NCBI RefSeq assembly: GCF_000350145.1
Contig: NZ_BAOL01000051.1
Span: 1-38,619 of the forward strand
Length of the DNA: 38,619 nt
Direction of reading: 5' to 3'
DNA from: Ilumatobacter nonamiensis YM16-303
Lineage (GTDB): Bacteria > Actinomycetota > Acidimicrobiia > Acidimicrobiales > Ilumatobacteraceae
Shown here: one piece after another, positions 24,752-32,782 of the stretch
How the letters are laid out: each line of letters begins with the position of its first letter
Numbering within the stretch: the stretch's first letter is position 1
The notes under the pieces: generated by a model
What the model was told of the DNA's origin: nothing
The model's database searches: none
Seen by the model: the letters and a program-made list of their open reading frames with translations, nothing else
Position numbers and translations under genes: made by a program

Positions 24752-26404
24752 TCAGAAGTCGATGAGGCTGGGGAGGTAGTCGGTGGGGGCTTCGTAGCCG
24801 AGCAGGTTGAACACGGTGGAGGCGACGTTCGCCAGTCCGTGGTTCGCCGCCGGGGCACCGCCGTTCATGTGGTACTCGCCGTCGTAGTTCGGATCGTGGA
24901 TCGCGAACGGCACCGGGCTGAGTGTGTGTGAGGTCTTCGGCAGCCGCTCCCCGGACGAGGTCTCGGTGAACATGATGTCGGCGTTGCCGTGGTCGGCGGT
25001 GTAGATCAGCACTCCGCCGAGCTCGTCGATCACCTCCACCAGTCGCGCCATGCACTCGTCGATGATCTCCATCGCCTCGACCGTCGCGTGGAGGTGTCCG
25101 GTGTGGCCGACCATGTCCCCACTCGGGAAGTTGAGCCGACCGAACCGGTACTCGCCCGAGCGCAGCAGGTCGATCGTCTCGTCGGTGATCTCGCGCACCT
25201 TCATCGCCGGGGTGGTGTCGAACTCGACGTTGTCGGACGGGATCTCGATGTAGGTCTCGAGCGTCTCGTCGATGTAGCCGGAGCGATTGCCGTTCCAGAA
25301 GTACGTGACGTGGCCGTACTTCTGCGTCTCGCTGATCGCGAACGTGCGGACACCCTCACCGCACAGGAACTCACCCATCACGCGGTCGATGGCCGGCGGC
25401 GAGACCAGGTAGCGCTTCGGTACGAGCGCGTCGCCGTCGTACTGCAGCATCCCGGCAAAGGAGATGTCCGGATGGGGCCGACCGTCGACGCCGGTGCGGT
25501 CGAACACGTCGAAGTCCGGCTCCTCCAACGACCGCGAGATCTCGATCGCCCGGTCGCCACGGAAATTGAAGAACACGACCGCGTCGCCGTCCACGATCTC
25601 GCCGACCGGGACGCCGTTCTCGTCCACCGCGACGAACTCACCGAGGTATTGGTCACCGGCCTCGGACTCGGCGTACATCGTCTCGACCGCGTCGCGGGCG
25701 CTCGAGAACGGTCGTCCTTCGCCGTGGACGTGGCAGCGATACCCACGCTCGACCATCGGCCAGTCGGCCTCGTAGCGGTCCATGGTGATCTTCATCCGGC
25801 CGCCACCCGACGCGATCCGGTAGTTGCGACCCGGTGCTGCCGCGTTGATGTCGGCGAGTACCGCCTCGGTCCGATCGATGTACGTCAGCGCGGACCGGGC
25901 ATCGACGTCACGCCCGTCGTGCAGGATGTGGACGGCGCAGCTGGTGACGCCCTCCGCGGCGGCGTTCCGAATCAAGGCATCGAGGTGATCGAGGCTCGAG
26001 TGCACGCCGCCGTCGGAATGCAATCCGATCAGGTGCAAGGTGCCGGTTCGGGCGCGATCCACGGTCTCGACCCAGACCTCGGATTCGAAGATCGCGCCGT
26101 TCGCGATCGCCTTGTTGACCAGTTTCGCGCCCTGAGCGAAGATCCGTCCGGCGCCGAGGGCGTTGTGGCCGACCTCGCTGTTGCCCATGTCGTCGTCGGT
26201 CGGGAGTCCGACCGCTGGGCCGTGCGCGGCGAGCTCGGTGTACAGCTCGGTCGAGGTCAGCCGCTCGAGCATCGGCGTACGGGCCTGGGTGACCGCATTG
26301 CTCGACCCCGGCGGAGCCACGCCGACGCCATCGGCAACGACCACCAGGACCGGACCCGGGCGGCCGGTGAACGATGGATGTGGCTGCAACGACAACGACG
26401 CCAT
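24752..26404 (-). CDS. gpmI: 2,3-bisphosphoglycerate-independent phosphoglycerate mutase
   Basis: A 550-residue glycolytic enzyme interconverting 3- and 2-phosphoglycerate with two Mn ions. It belongs to the alkaline phosphatase superfamily. Metal-site Asp25 lies in VVVADGVGVAPPG, the phosphorylated Ser76 in DDMGNSEVGHN, and the late metal cluster in YTADHGNADIMF and TSHTLSPVPF. Internal family segments include HILHDGRDVDARSALTYI, SGGGRMKITMDRYEADWPMV and NFPSGDMVGHTG. The length is normal for the long form. It is divergent from the cytidine deaminase region. Confidence 0.97.
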   Translation of the reverse strand: MASLSLQPHPSFTGRPGPVLVVVADGVGVAPPGSSNAVTQARTPMLERLTSTELYTELAAHGPAVGLPTDDDMGNSEVGHNALGAGRIFAQGAKLVNKAIANGAIFESEVWVETVDRARTGTLHLIGLHSDGGVHSSLDHLDALIRNAAAEGVTSCAVHILHDGRDVDARSALTYIDRTEAVLADINAAAPGRNYRIASGGGRMKITMDRYEADWPMVERGYRCHVHGEGRPFSSARDAVETMYAESEAGDQYLGEFVAVDENGVPVGEIVDGDAVVFFNFRGDRAIEISRSLEEPDFDVFDRTGVDGRPHPDISFAGMLQYDGDALVPKRYLVSPPAIDRVMGEFLCGEGVRTFAISETQKYGHVTYFWNGNRSGYIDETLETYIEIPSDNVEFDTTPAMKVREITDETIDLLRSGEYRFGRLNFPSGDMVGHTGHLHATVEAMEIIDECMARLVEVIDELGGVLIYTADHGNADIMFTETSSGERLPKTSHTLSPVPFAIHDPNYDGEYHMNGGAPAANHGLANVASTVFNLLGYEAPTDYLPSLIDF

Positions 26405-26732
26405 GAGCAGAGAGTGTAGGAAGTGGAACGCGGAGGAACCGTCGCCCGGAAGCGCAGCCGAGCGAGCGCTACGAGCGGTTGGACACCTGGTGGAACTCGA
26501 GCTGCCGCGTGCGCGGCCCGATCTGGAGCCGATCGCGCGAGTCCAGCCCGGGTGCGTGGTTGCACCGCGACCGCAGGTGGATGATCCGCGTCTCGGCGCC
26601 GTTCTTGTCGCCGTCGCCGATCATCCGTTGGAGGACGCGTGACGTGACGATGCCCGACTCGCGGAGTACGACCGTGCACGGTCGCGAATCTGTCGCGCGC
26701 CGACGATCCGTTCCGGATGGCAGGCTGAGACC
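26405..26732. other. Intergenic region upstream of gpmI and cdd
   Basis: About 328 bases between two divergent genes. A plus-strand frame from ATG 26403 to 26642 (79 codons, ending VAVADHPLEDA) has gene-like third positions, but no homology is recognised and its start overlaps the gpmI start codon, so it is not called a gene. The region should hold the promoters of gpmI and cdd; no confident -10/-35 pair was found. Confidence 0.4.
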
Positions 26733-27179
26733 ATGAGCGAGCACGTTCCGCCCCCCACGACCATTGCCGCGTCGAGCGCGGTCGTCGTCGAGTTGTTCGA
26801 AGCTGCCGTGCGCGTGCGTGAGCGTTCGTACAGTCCGTACTCGAGCTATCGGGTCGGCGCCGCGATCCGCACGACGACCGGTGACGTGTTCGCGTGCTGC
26901 AACGTCGAGAACGCGGCGTATCCCGAGGGCGTGTGCGCCGAAGGGGGTGCCATCTCGATGATGGTGGTCGGAAGTGACGGGCATCCCACGATCACCGACG
27001 TCGTCACCGTGACCGGCGGCGACGAGCCAGGAACCCCGTGCGGAGGGTGCCGCCAGAAGATCCGCGAGTTCGCCACGCCCGACACCGTCGTCCACGCGTC
27101 GACGGCCGACGGCCGCGTCATCTCGATGCCCCTCGTCGATCTCCTCCCCATCTCCTTCGGTCCCGACCACCTCACCTGA
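26733..27179 (+). CDS. cdd: Cytidine deaminase
   Basis: A 148-residue zinc enzyme deaminating cytidine and deoxycytidine to uridine forms in pyrimidine salvage. The substrate-binding segment [13 protein letters not shown] and the [15 protein letters not shown] motif give Zn ligand Cys68 and catalytic Glu70. PCGGCRQ gives Zn ligands Cys103 and Cys106. The usual Arg-Thr after CAE is Gly-Gly here, a small deviation. It stands alone with a repeat-rich region downstream. Confidence 0.95.
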   Translation: MSEHVPPPTTIAASSAVVVELFEAAVRVRERSYSPYSSYRVGAAIRTTTGDVFACCNVENAAYPEGVCAEGGAISMMVVGSDGHPTITDVVTVTGGDEPGTPCGGCRQKIREFATPDTVVHASTADGRVISMPLVDLLPISFGPDHLT

Positions 27180-27271
27180 CTCGCTCCCGACCGGCCGGCC
27201 CACGACCACCACCCGGCGAGCTCTTCCACCACCCCGCCGACCCTGCCCCTCCTGCGACCCGGACCGCCGCT

Positions 27272-27396
27272 GGGAAATTTCGAGGGATCGGGTCGCTCAG
27301 GGTCTCGATCCCACGAGATTTCGAACAGGGACTCGGTGCTGCCGCAGAATTTCGAGGGACTTGGATGCCAGCGGTCTCGATCCCTCGAAATTTCCC
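27272..27396. repeat. Two tandem 72-bp-spaced palindromic repeat units
   Basis: Unit 1 starts at 27272 and unit 2 at 27344. Each has AATTTCGAGGGA on its left (27276-27287 and 27348-27359) and GGTCTCGATCCC on its right (27301-27312 and 27373-27384), always 72 bases apart. Within a unit the two halves are inverted copies, so each folds into a hairpin. The outermost 19 bases (27272-27290) are a perfect inverted repeat of 27378-27396, so the pair can also fold as one large cruciform. They resemble REP/BIME-type extragenic elements. They lie in the 430-base gap between cdd and dnaK. Confidence 0.8.
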
Positions 27397-27494
27397 CGGG
27401 CGAGCGGTGTTGGGGACGGACGCGCGGCGGGTGACGTGGGATGGCGAGTGGGTGGGAGTGCGGCGAGCGAGGTGGGTCCGGGCGGGATGACGAA

Positions 27495-27515
27495 GTTGAG
27501 TGAAGTGGACTCACG
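27495..27515. promoter_or_regulatory. HAIR operator 1 (HspR site) upstream of dnaK
   Basis: GTTGAGT-N7-ACTCACG matches the HspR consensus CTTGAGT-N7-ACTCAAG with one difference in the left half and one in the right. It lies upstream of the predicted -35 box. Confidence 0.75.
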
Positions 27516-27531
27516 TTATCTGATCGAGGGG

Positions 27532-27560
27532 TTGGCGTCGGGGCGCGGGACCACTATCTT
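27532..27560 (+). promoter_or_regulatory. Probable dnaK operon promoter
   Basis: TTGGCG (27532-27537) and TATCTT (27555-27560) are separated by 17 bases and fit -35 and -10 boxes of the main sigma factor. The -10 overlaps HAIR operator 2, which explains repression by HspR. An AAGGAG ribosome site (27595-27600) precedes the dnaK ATG by 9 bases. Confidence 0.6.
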
Positions 27561-27578
27561 GAGTGTCGCCACATCAAG
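27558..27578. promoter_or_regulatory. HAIR operator 2 (HspR site) over the dnaK -10 region
   Basis: CTTGAGT-N7-CATCAAG: the left half is a perfect HAIR half-site and the right half differs from ACTCAAG at two positions. It overlaps the -10 box and the expected transcription start. Confidence 0.75.
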
Positions 27579-27609
27579 ATCTGAATCCCCACACAAGGAG
27601 TACACCCCC

Positions 27610-29472
27610 ATGGCCAAAGCAGTCGGTATCGACCTCGGAACCACGAACTCTGTCGTCTCGGTCCTCGAAGGTGGCGATCCCGTCGTCATCCCGAACTCCG
27701 AAGGCGCGCGCACGACCCCGTCGGTCGTCGCGTTCTCGAAGACCGGCGAAGTGCTCGTCGGTGAGGTCGCGAAGCGTCAGGCGATCACCAACCCCGATCG
27801 CACCTTCCGAAGCATCAAGCGCCACATCGGCGAGGACTGGAAGACCGACGATGTCGACGGCAAGCAGTACACGCCGCAGGAGATCAGCGCACGCACCCTC
27901 ATGAAGCTCAAGCGCGACGCCGAGAGCTACCTCGGCGACACGGTCACGCAGGCCGTCATCACCGTCCCCGCCTACTTCGACGACGCCCAGCGCACCGCCA
28001 CCAAGGAAGCCGGCACGATCGCCGGCCTCGAAGTGCTGCGAATCATCAACGAGCCGACCGCAGCCGCGCTCGCCTACGGCCTCGAGAAGGGCTCGGAGGA
28101 CGAGACGATCCTCGTGTTCGACCTCGGCGGTGGCACCTTCGACGTGTCGGTGCTCGAGATCGGCGACGGCGTGTTCGAAGTGAAGTCGACCCACGGCGAC
28201 ACCGAACTCGGTGGCGACGACTGGGACCAGCGGATCATCACGTGGCTGGTCGACCAGTTCAAGGCGGCGCACGGTGTCGACCTGAGCCAGGACCGCATGG
28301 CCGCGCAGCGTCTCCAGGAAGCCGCCGAGAAGGCGAAGATCGAACTGAGCCAGACGCAGTCGACGCAGATCAACCTGCCGTTCATCACCGCCACGGCCGA
28401 CGGTCCGCTGCACCTCGACGAGAGCCTGTCGCGCTCGAAGTTCCAGGAGATGACCGCCGACCTCATCGAGCGTTGCCGGATTCCGTTCGAGCAGGCGTTG
28501 AAGGACGCCGGCGTGAAGCAGGGCGACCTGCACCACGTGATCCTCGTCGGTGGCTCCACCCGGATGCCCGCCGTCGGCGACCTCGTGCAGAACCTCACCG
28601 GCAAGGAGCCGAACAAGACCGTCAACCCGGACGAAGTGGTTGCCATCGGCGCCGCGATCCAGGCCGGCGTGCTGCGCGGCGATGTCAAGGACGTCCTGCT
28701 GCTCGACGTGACCCCGCTGTCGCTCGGCATCGAGACCAAGGGCGGCATCATGACCAAGCTCATCGAGCGCAACACCACGATCCCGACCAAGCGGTCCGAG
28801 GTGTTCACCACCGCGGAGGACAACCAGCCGTCGGTCGAGATCCACGTGCTCCAGGGCGAGCGTGACATGTCGCAGTACAACAAGACGCTCGGCAAGTTCC
28901 AGCTCGTCGACCTCCCGCCCGCCCCGCGCGGCGTGCCCCAGATCGAAGTCGTGTTCGACATCGATGCCAACGGCATCGTTCACGTGTCGGCGACCGACCG
29001 GGCCACGAAGAAGGAGCAGTCGATGACGATCACCGGTCAGTCGACCATCAACAAGGACGACATCGACCAGATGGTCAAGGACGCCGAAGCCCACGCCGAG
29101 GAGGACAAGGCACGTCGTGAGGAGGCCGAGGTCCGCAACAACGCCGAGTCGCTCGTGCACCAGACCGAGAAGCTCCTGCGTGACCAGGCCGACAGCGTCG
29201 ATGCCGCCGAGAAGGAAGCGGTCGAGACGCCGCTCGCCGACCTCAAGACCGCACTCGCGGGCAACGACAACGACGCCATCAAGACGGCGACCGACACGCT
29301 CATGACGGCCAGCCAGGCCTTCAGCCAGAAGCTCTACGAAGCTGCTGCGAAGGACGCCGATGGTGCCGGAAGCTCGGCCTCGGGCCAGGATGCGACCGGC
29401 GACGCCGGAGCGACCGGTGCCGACGACGATGACATCGTCGATGCCGAAGTCGTCGACGAAGACGAGAGCTGA
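27610..29472 (+). CDS. dnaK: Hsp70 chaperone DnaK
   Basis: A 620-residue Hsp70 chaperone that binds unfolded polypeptides in ATP-driven cycles. The ATG at 27610 ([20 protein letters not shown]) has a good AAGGAG ribosome site and fits the family start; the frame extends upstream to 27361 without support. ATPase domain signatures are [23 protein letters not shown] and [13 protein letters not shown]. The substrate-binding domain begins after the hydrophobic linker [19 protein letters not shown]. The Gly/Ala/Asp-rich tail ends [15 protein letters not shown], like other actinobacterial DnaKs. First gene of the HspR-controlled operon, 8 bases before grpE. Confidence 0.98.
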   Translation: MAKAVGIDLGTTNSVVSVLEGGDPVVIPNSEGARTTPSVVAFSKTGEVLVGEVAKRQAITNPDRTFRSIKRHIGEDWKTDDVDGKQYTPQEISARTLMKLKRDAESYLGDTVTQAVITVPAYFDDAQRTATKEAGTIAGLEVLRIINEPTAAALAYGLEKGSEDETILVFDLGGGTFDVSVLEIGDGVFEVKSTHGDTELGGDDWDQRIITWLVDQFKAAHGVDLSQDRMAAQRLQEAAEKAKIELSQTQSTQINLPFITATADGPLHLDESLSRSKFQEMTADLIERCRIPFEQALKDAGVKQGDLHHVILVGGSTRMPAVGDLVQNLTGKEPNKTVNPDEVVAIGAAIQAGVLRGDVKDVLLLDVTPLSLGIETKGGIMTKLIERNTTIPTKRSEVFTTAEDNQPSVEIHVLQGERDMSQYNKTLGKFQLVDLPPAPRGVPQIEVVFDIDANGIVHVSATDRATKKEQSMTITGQSTINKDDIDQMVKDAEAHAEEDKARREEAEVRNNAESLVHQTEKLLRDQADSVDAAEKEAVETPLADLKTALAGNDNDAIKTATDTLMTASQAFSQKLYEAAAKDADGAGSSASGQDATGDAGATGADDDDIVDAEVVDEDES

Positions 29473-29480
29473 GGAAGCCG

Positions 29481-30161
29481 ATGTCCGACCAACCGAACGG
29501 CCGGCCGGGCAACACCGGCGACGGCGACAACTACGACCCCGAGGTCCACGATCCCGACGTGTCCCGACCGGCCGATGCAGCGTCATCGGCCGGCCGGGCC
29601 GACGGGAGCGTCGGCCAGGGTCCGTCGGAAGACGGCGCGGACCGTGCCAGCGAGATCGACGACGTCACCGAGGGATCGGCGCGACCCGATGCGGATGCTG
29701 AACAGGCACTCGCGGACGCGGTCGACGAGATCGACATCTCCGACGTCGACGTGTTCGCCGTGCTCGACGAACGCGATCAGTTCAAGTCGATGGCCCAGCG
29801 CACGCAAGCCGACTTCGACAACTTCCGCAAGCAGTCCGCCGTGCGAGCGCAGGCCGATGCCGACCGGGCGACCGGGCGGCTCGCCGAGGCACTGCTCCCC
29901 GTGCTCGACGCCGCAGAGGCTGCCTACGTGAACCATCCCGCGGAGATCGGGCCACTGCTCAACCAGATGCTCGTCGAACTCCGCAAGCAGGGTCTGGAGA
30001 CCCTCGACCTCGACGGCCAGCCCTTCGACCCCGAGGTCGCCGAGGCCGTCGCGCACGAACCGGGCGACGGGGGCGAAGCCCTCGTGTCGGAAGTGCTCCG
30101 CAGCGGCTACCGCTGGAAAGGGCGCACCCTGCGTCCGGCCATGGTGAAGACCACGGATTGA
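29481..30161 (+). CDS. grpE: Nucleotide exchange factor GrpE
   Basis: A 226-residue homodimeric exchange factor that releases ADP from DnaK. The first 90 residues are disordered, acidic and Gly/Ser/Asp-rich. Then comes the long dimerisation helix (DVDVFAVLDERDQFKSMAQRTQADFDNFRKQ) and a C-terminal beta domain ending EVLRSGYRWKGRTLRPAMVKT, the standard GrpE signature. A GAGGAAG ribosome site precedes the ATG. It sits 8 bases after dnaK and 49 before dnaJ. Confidence 0.96.
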   Translation: MSDQPNGRPGNTGDGDNYDPEVHDPDVSRPADAASSAGRADGSVGQGPSEDGADRASEIDDVTEGSARPDADAEQALADAVDEIDISDVDVFAVLDERDQFKSMAQRTQADFDNFRKQSAVRAQADADRATGRLAEALLPVLDAAEAAYVNHPAEIGPLLNQMLVELRKQGLETLDLDGQPFDPEVAEAVAHEPGDGGEALVSEVLRSGYRWKGRTLRPAMVKTTD

Positions 30162-30210
30162 CCGCGACCGCCGGTCACGGTGGAACCAACGAGAAAGGAG
30201 GAAACCCGTC

Positions 30211-31350
30211 ATGGCCCCACAGAGGGAATGGTTCGAGAAGGACTACTACGAGACGCTCGGTCTGTCGAAGGACGCGTCGGCGAAGGAGATCAAGAAGGCG
30301 TATCGCAAGCTCGCGGGTGACCTCCATCCGGACAAGAACCCGGGCAACACGGTCGCGGAAGAGAAGTTCAAGGACGTCTCGGCCGCCTACGACGTACTCG
30401 GCGACGAAGCCAAGCGCGCCGAGTACGACGAGGTCCGGTCGATGGGCCCGGTCGGCGGCGGGTTCGGTGGCGGCCAGCCCGGCGGGCCGGGAGGTTTCTC
30501 GTTCAACGTCGGTGACATGAGCGGAGGGGGTGGCCTCGGCGACCTGCTCGGCAACATGTTCGGCGGCGGTGGCGCAGGGCGGCGCGGCGGATCGAGTGCC
30601 GGGGTCGGGCCGCGGCGCGGTGCCGACCTGCAGGCGCACCTGAAGGTCGACTTCGAGGACGCGGTCACCGGTCTGGAGACCTCGCTGTACCTCACCGCCG
30701 ACGCCCAGTGCTCCACCTGCAACGGGTCCGGCGCCCGGCCGGGAACCAGCCCGAAGGTCTGCCAGAACTGTGGTGGCCGGGGCGTCGTCGACGACAACCA
30801 GGGCTTCTTCGCGATGAGTACCCCGTGCCACGTGTGCCAGGGCAACGGCGTCGTCATCGAGCACCCGTGCGACACGTGCCGCGGGTCCGGAATCGAGCGT
30901 CGACCGCGTGAAGTGAAGACCCGGATTCCCGCGGGCGTGAAGGACGGCCAGACGATTCGGCTCAAGGGCCGCGGTGCCCCCGGTCGCAACGGCGGACCGA
31001 ACGGCGACCTCCTGGTCGAACTCGAGGTCGCTCCCCACGATCGGTTCGGGCGCAAAGGTGACGACCTGACCGTCACGGTGCCGGTGTCGTTCGCCGACGC
31101 CGTACTCGGTGGCGAGATCTCGGTGCCGACCCTCGATGGCGGTGACGTGACGTTGCGGATCAAGCCCGGAACGCAGTCGGGTTCGCGCCACCGCGTGAAG
31201 GGCAAGGGAATCGCCCGGCGCGGCAACAGCGGCAACCTCATCGTGACCGTCGAGGTCGACGTACCGACCGAGCTCAACGACGCTCAACGCGCGGCGGTCG
31301 AGGCATTCGCGGCAGCCACTACGGTGGACGCGGAGCAGGAGTCATCATGA
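30211..31350 (+). CDS. dnaJ: Co-chaperone DnaJ
   Basis: A 379-residue type I Hsp40 that delivers substrates to DnaK and stimulates its ATPase. The J domain (residues about 8-75) has the HPD motif in GDLHPDKNPGN. A long Gly/Phe-rich region follows (GGGFGGGQPGGPGGFSFN). The zinc-finger domain has all four repeats: CSTCNGSG, CQNCGGRG, CHVCQGNG and CDTCRGSG. The C-terminal substrate domains end near the stop, which overlaps the hspR start as ATGA. A strong AAAGGAGG ribosome site lies at 30194-30201. Confidence 0.97.
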   Translation: MAPQREWFEKDYYETLGLSKDASAKEIKKAYRKLAGDLHPDKNPGNTVAEEKFKDVSAAYDVLGDEAKRAEYDEVRSMGPVGGGFGGGQPGGPGGFSFNVGDMSGGGGLGDLLGNMFGGGGAGRRGGSSAGVGPRRGADLQAHLKVDFEDAVTGLETSLYLTADAQCSTCNGSGARPGTSPKVCQNCGGRGVVDDNQGFFAMSTPCHVCQGNGVVIEHPCDTCRGSGIERRPREVKTRIPAGVKDGQTIRLKGRGAPGRNGGPNGDLLVELEVAPHDRFGRKGDDLTVTVPVSFADAVLGGEISVPTLDGGDVTLRIKPGTQSGSRHRVKGKGIARRGNSGNLIVTVEVDVPTELNDAQRAAVEAFAAATTVDAEQESS

Positions 31351-31748
31351 CGAAGCATCAACTCAAAGCGGTCTACGTGATCTCGGTCGCCGCCGAACTC
31401 GCGGGCATGCATCCTCAGACCCTGCGGATCTACGAGCGCCGGGGTCTCGTGTCGCCGGCCCGCACGCAGGGTGGGAACCGTCGATACAGCGACGACGACA
31501 TCCAGCTGTTGCGGCGGATCTCCGAACTGACCGACGAGGGGATGAACCTCGAGGGAATCCGCCGGGTCATGGAGCTGGAGGACGAGAACCTCCGGCTCCG
31601 TCAGGAACTCGATCAGGCTCGCCAGATCGCGCTCCATGCGATTCGCGAGGCCGAGCAGGCGGATCTCCGCGGAGTCAGTGCCGACCTGGTCCCGTTGAAG
31701 CAGGCGATCGCCGTCTTCGGTCAGTCGCCGTCGCTCGATCCCGACTGA
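31347..31748 (+). CDS. hspR: Heat-shock repressor HspR (MerR family)
   Basis: A 133-residue MerR-family repressor of the dnaK operon. The winged helix-turn-helix is VYVISVAAELAGMHPQTLRIYERRGLVSPAR, followed by the wing RRYSDDDIQLLRRI and a coiled-coil dimerisation helix (ELEDENLRLRQELDQ). In Streptomyces and Mycobacterium, HspR binds HAIR sequences with DnaK as co-repressor, which is a feedback loop sensing free chaperone. Two HAIR-like sites lie upstream of dnaK here. Its start overlaps the dnaJ stop (ATGA). Confidence 0.96.
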   Translation: MTKHQLKAVYVISVAAELAGMHPQTLRIYERRGLVSPARTQGGNRRYSDDDIQLLRRISELTDEGMNLEGIRRVMELEDENLRLRQELDQARQIALHAIREAEQADLRGVSADLVPLKQAIAVFGQSPSLDPD

Positions 31749-31786
31749 CACAGCGACCGATTCCGACCGCCTTCAGGAACCCGACG

Positions 31787-32782
31787 TCACTGCGGACGGC
31801 GTGTACGGAACCAGCGCGTGACACGTTCGATCCCGTGGGCAGCATCGATCTGCGGGCCGTCGTCGCCAGGTGGCACCGGCTCGATCGCCCACGGTCGGTC
31901 GAATGGATCGCCCCCGATCCCCGCACTCGGTCCGACGATCTGGATGGGATGGATCGGCCCGGAGAGCCCCGCGGCACCGTACGCCGCTCCGAGCGCGACC
32001 CCGTGGCGTCGGAGCGCTTCCTGGTCGAATCGGGCTGCCACGTCGATGCCATCGAGGCTCGGCGAAACGAGGGCTCCGACGCGGGTGGCCGCCCGGTCGA
32101 TGGATTCGGCAAGCAGGTGGTCGTCGAGGAACTCGTCGAACGACGCGAAGGCGACGGAGGAAATCGCGATGTCGAGATCGGGATGAGCGCGGCCCTCGGC
32201 GGCAGTCGATGCCGCGGCGACGGGCACGCGATTCTGCACCACCGCGTGGTGTGCCTCGTCGCGTGAGGCGATCCGCCGGACGTAGGTGGCGTCGTTTCCG
32301 CCGATGCGCGCGATCGCGATCGGGCTGGGTTCGACGACGACGTCGACGAGTCCCGCCCGGGCGGCGAGCGTCCGCAACCGCTCGATCCGCTGCTCGTCCC
32401 ATCGAATGAGCAGCAGCCATCGGCGTGGGCCATCAGCGGCGATCACCGACGAGCGGATCCCGCGGTCGGCGCGCATGCGTTCTCGGATCTCGACGACGTC
32501 GGCGTCGGAACGGCCCGTGACATCGACCCGTTGGAGCGTCGCGTCGCCCGGGAGCGTGGCGATGCGCGCGGGCTCGGAGGGTTCGCCGAGTTCCGCGTTC
32601 AGCAGCACCAGCGCGTCGACGAGTTGGTCGTCTCCAGCGGATACGGGAAACTCGGCGGACGCGACGGACTGTCCGGACTCGGTCGCGTCGATGCGGACTC
32701 CGCGCACGGCGAGGTCGGCGAGCTCGATCCCGAACCCGCATGTCGGGGGTCGGTGACCGCTCGCGGCGCCGGCCGGGTTCAC
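31787..32782 (-). CDS. Putative actin-fold protein downstream of an EccC-like gene
   Basis: A 331-residue protein beginning at a GTG (32782) that overlaps the stop of the upstream FtsK-like gene as GTGA, so the two are translated together. The open frame extends much further upstream, but that portion is the antisense of the FtsK-like gene. I recognise no exact family. The pattern VVVEPSPIAIARI in the middle and the late RRHGVALGAAYGAAGLSG are typical of the actin/Hsp70/PilM fold, in which an ALGAA-type helix ends the second lobe. Type VII secretion-associated proteins of Actinobacteria can have this fold. It has no signal peptide; Asp-rich ATP loops are not obvious. Function is unknown; a scaffold or cytoplasmic partner of the EccC-like protein is inferred. 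Confidence 0.7.
   Translation of the reverse strand: MNPAGAASGHRPPTCGFGIELADLAVRGVRIDATESGQSVASAEFPVSAGDDQLVDALVLLNAELGEPSEPARIATLPGDATLQRVDVTGRSDADVVEIRERMRADRGIRSSVIAADGPRRWLLLIRWDEQRIERLRTLAARAGLVDVVVEPSPIAIARIGGNDATYVRRIASRDEAHHAVVQNRVPVAAASTAAEGRAHPDLDIAISSVAFASFDEFLDDHLLAESIDRAATRVGALVSPSLDGIDVAARFDQEALRRHGVALGAAYGAAGLSGPIHPIQIVGPSAGIGGDPFDRPWAIEPVPPGDDGPQIDAAHGIERVTRWFRTRRPQ

Noticed and set aside
26403-26642. Possible 79-codon plus-strand gene
   Set aside because: Third positions look gene-like, but there is no recognised similarity, no ribosome site, and its start codon overlaps that of gpmI on the other strand.
27574-29586. Minus-strand open frame of 670 codons
   Set aside because: Exact antisense of dnaK; such long antisense frames are common over dnaK in high-GC genomes.
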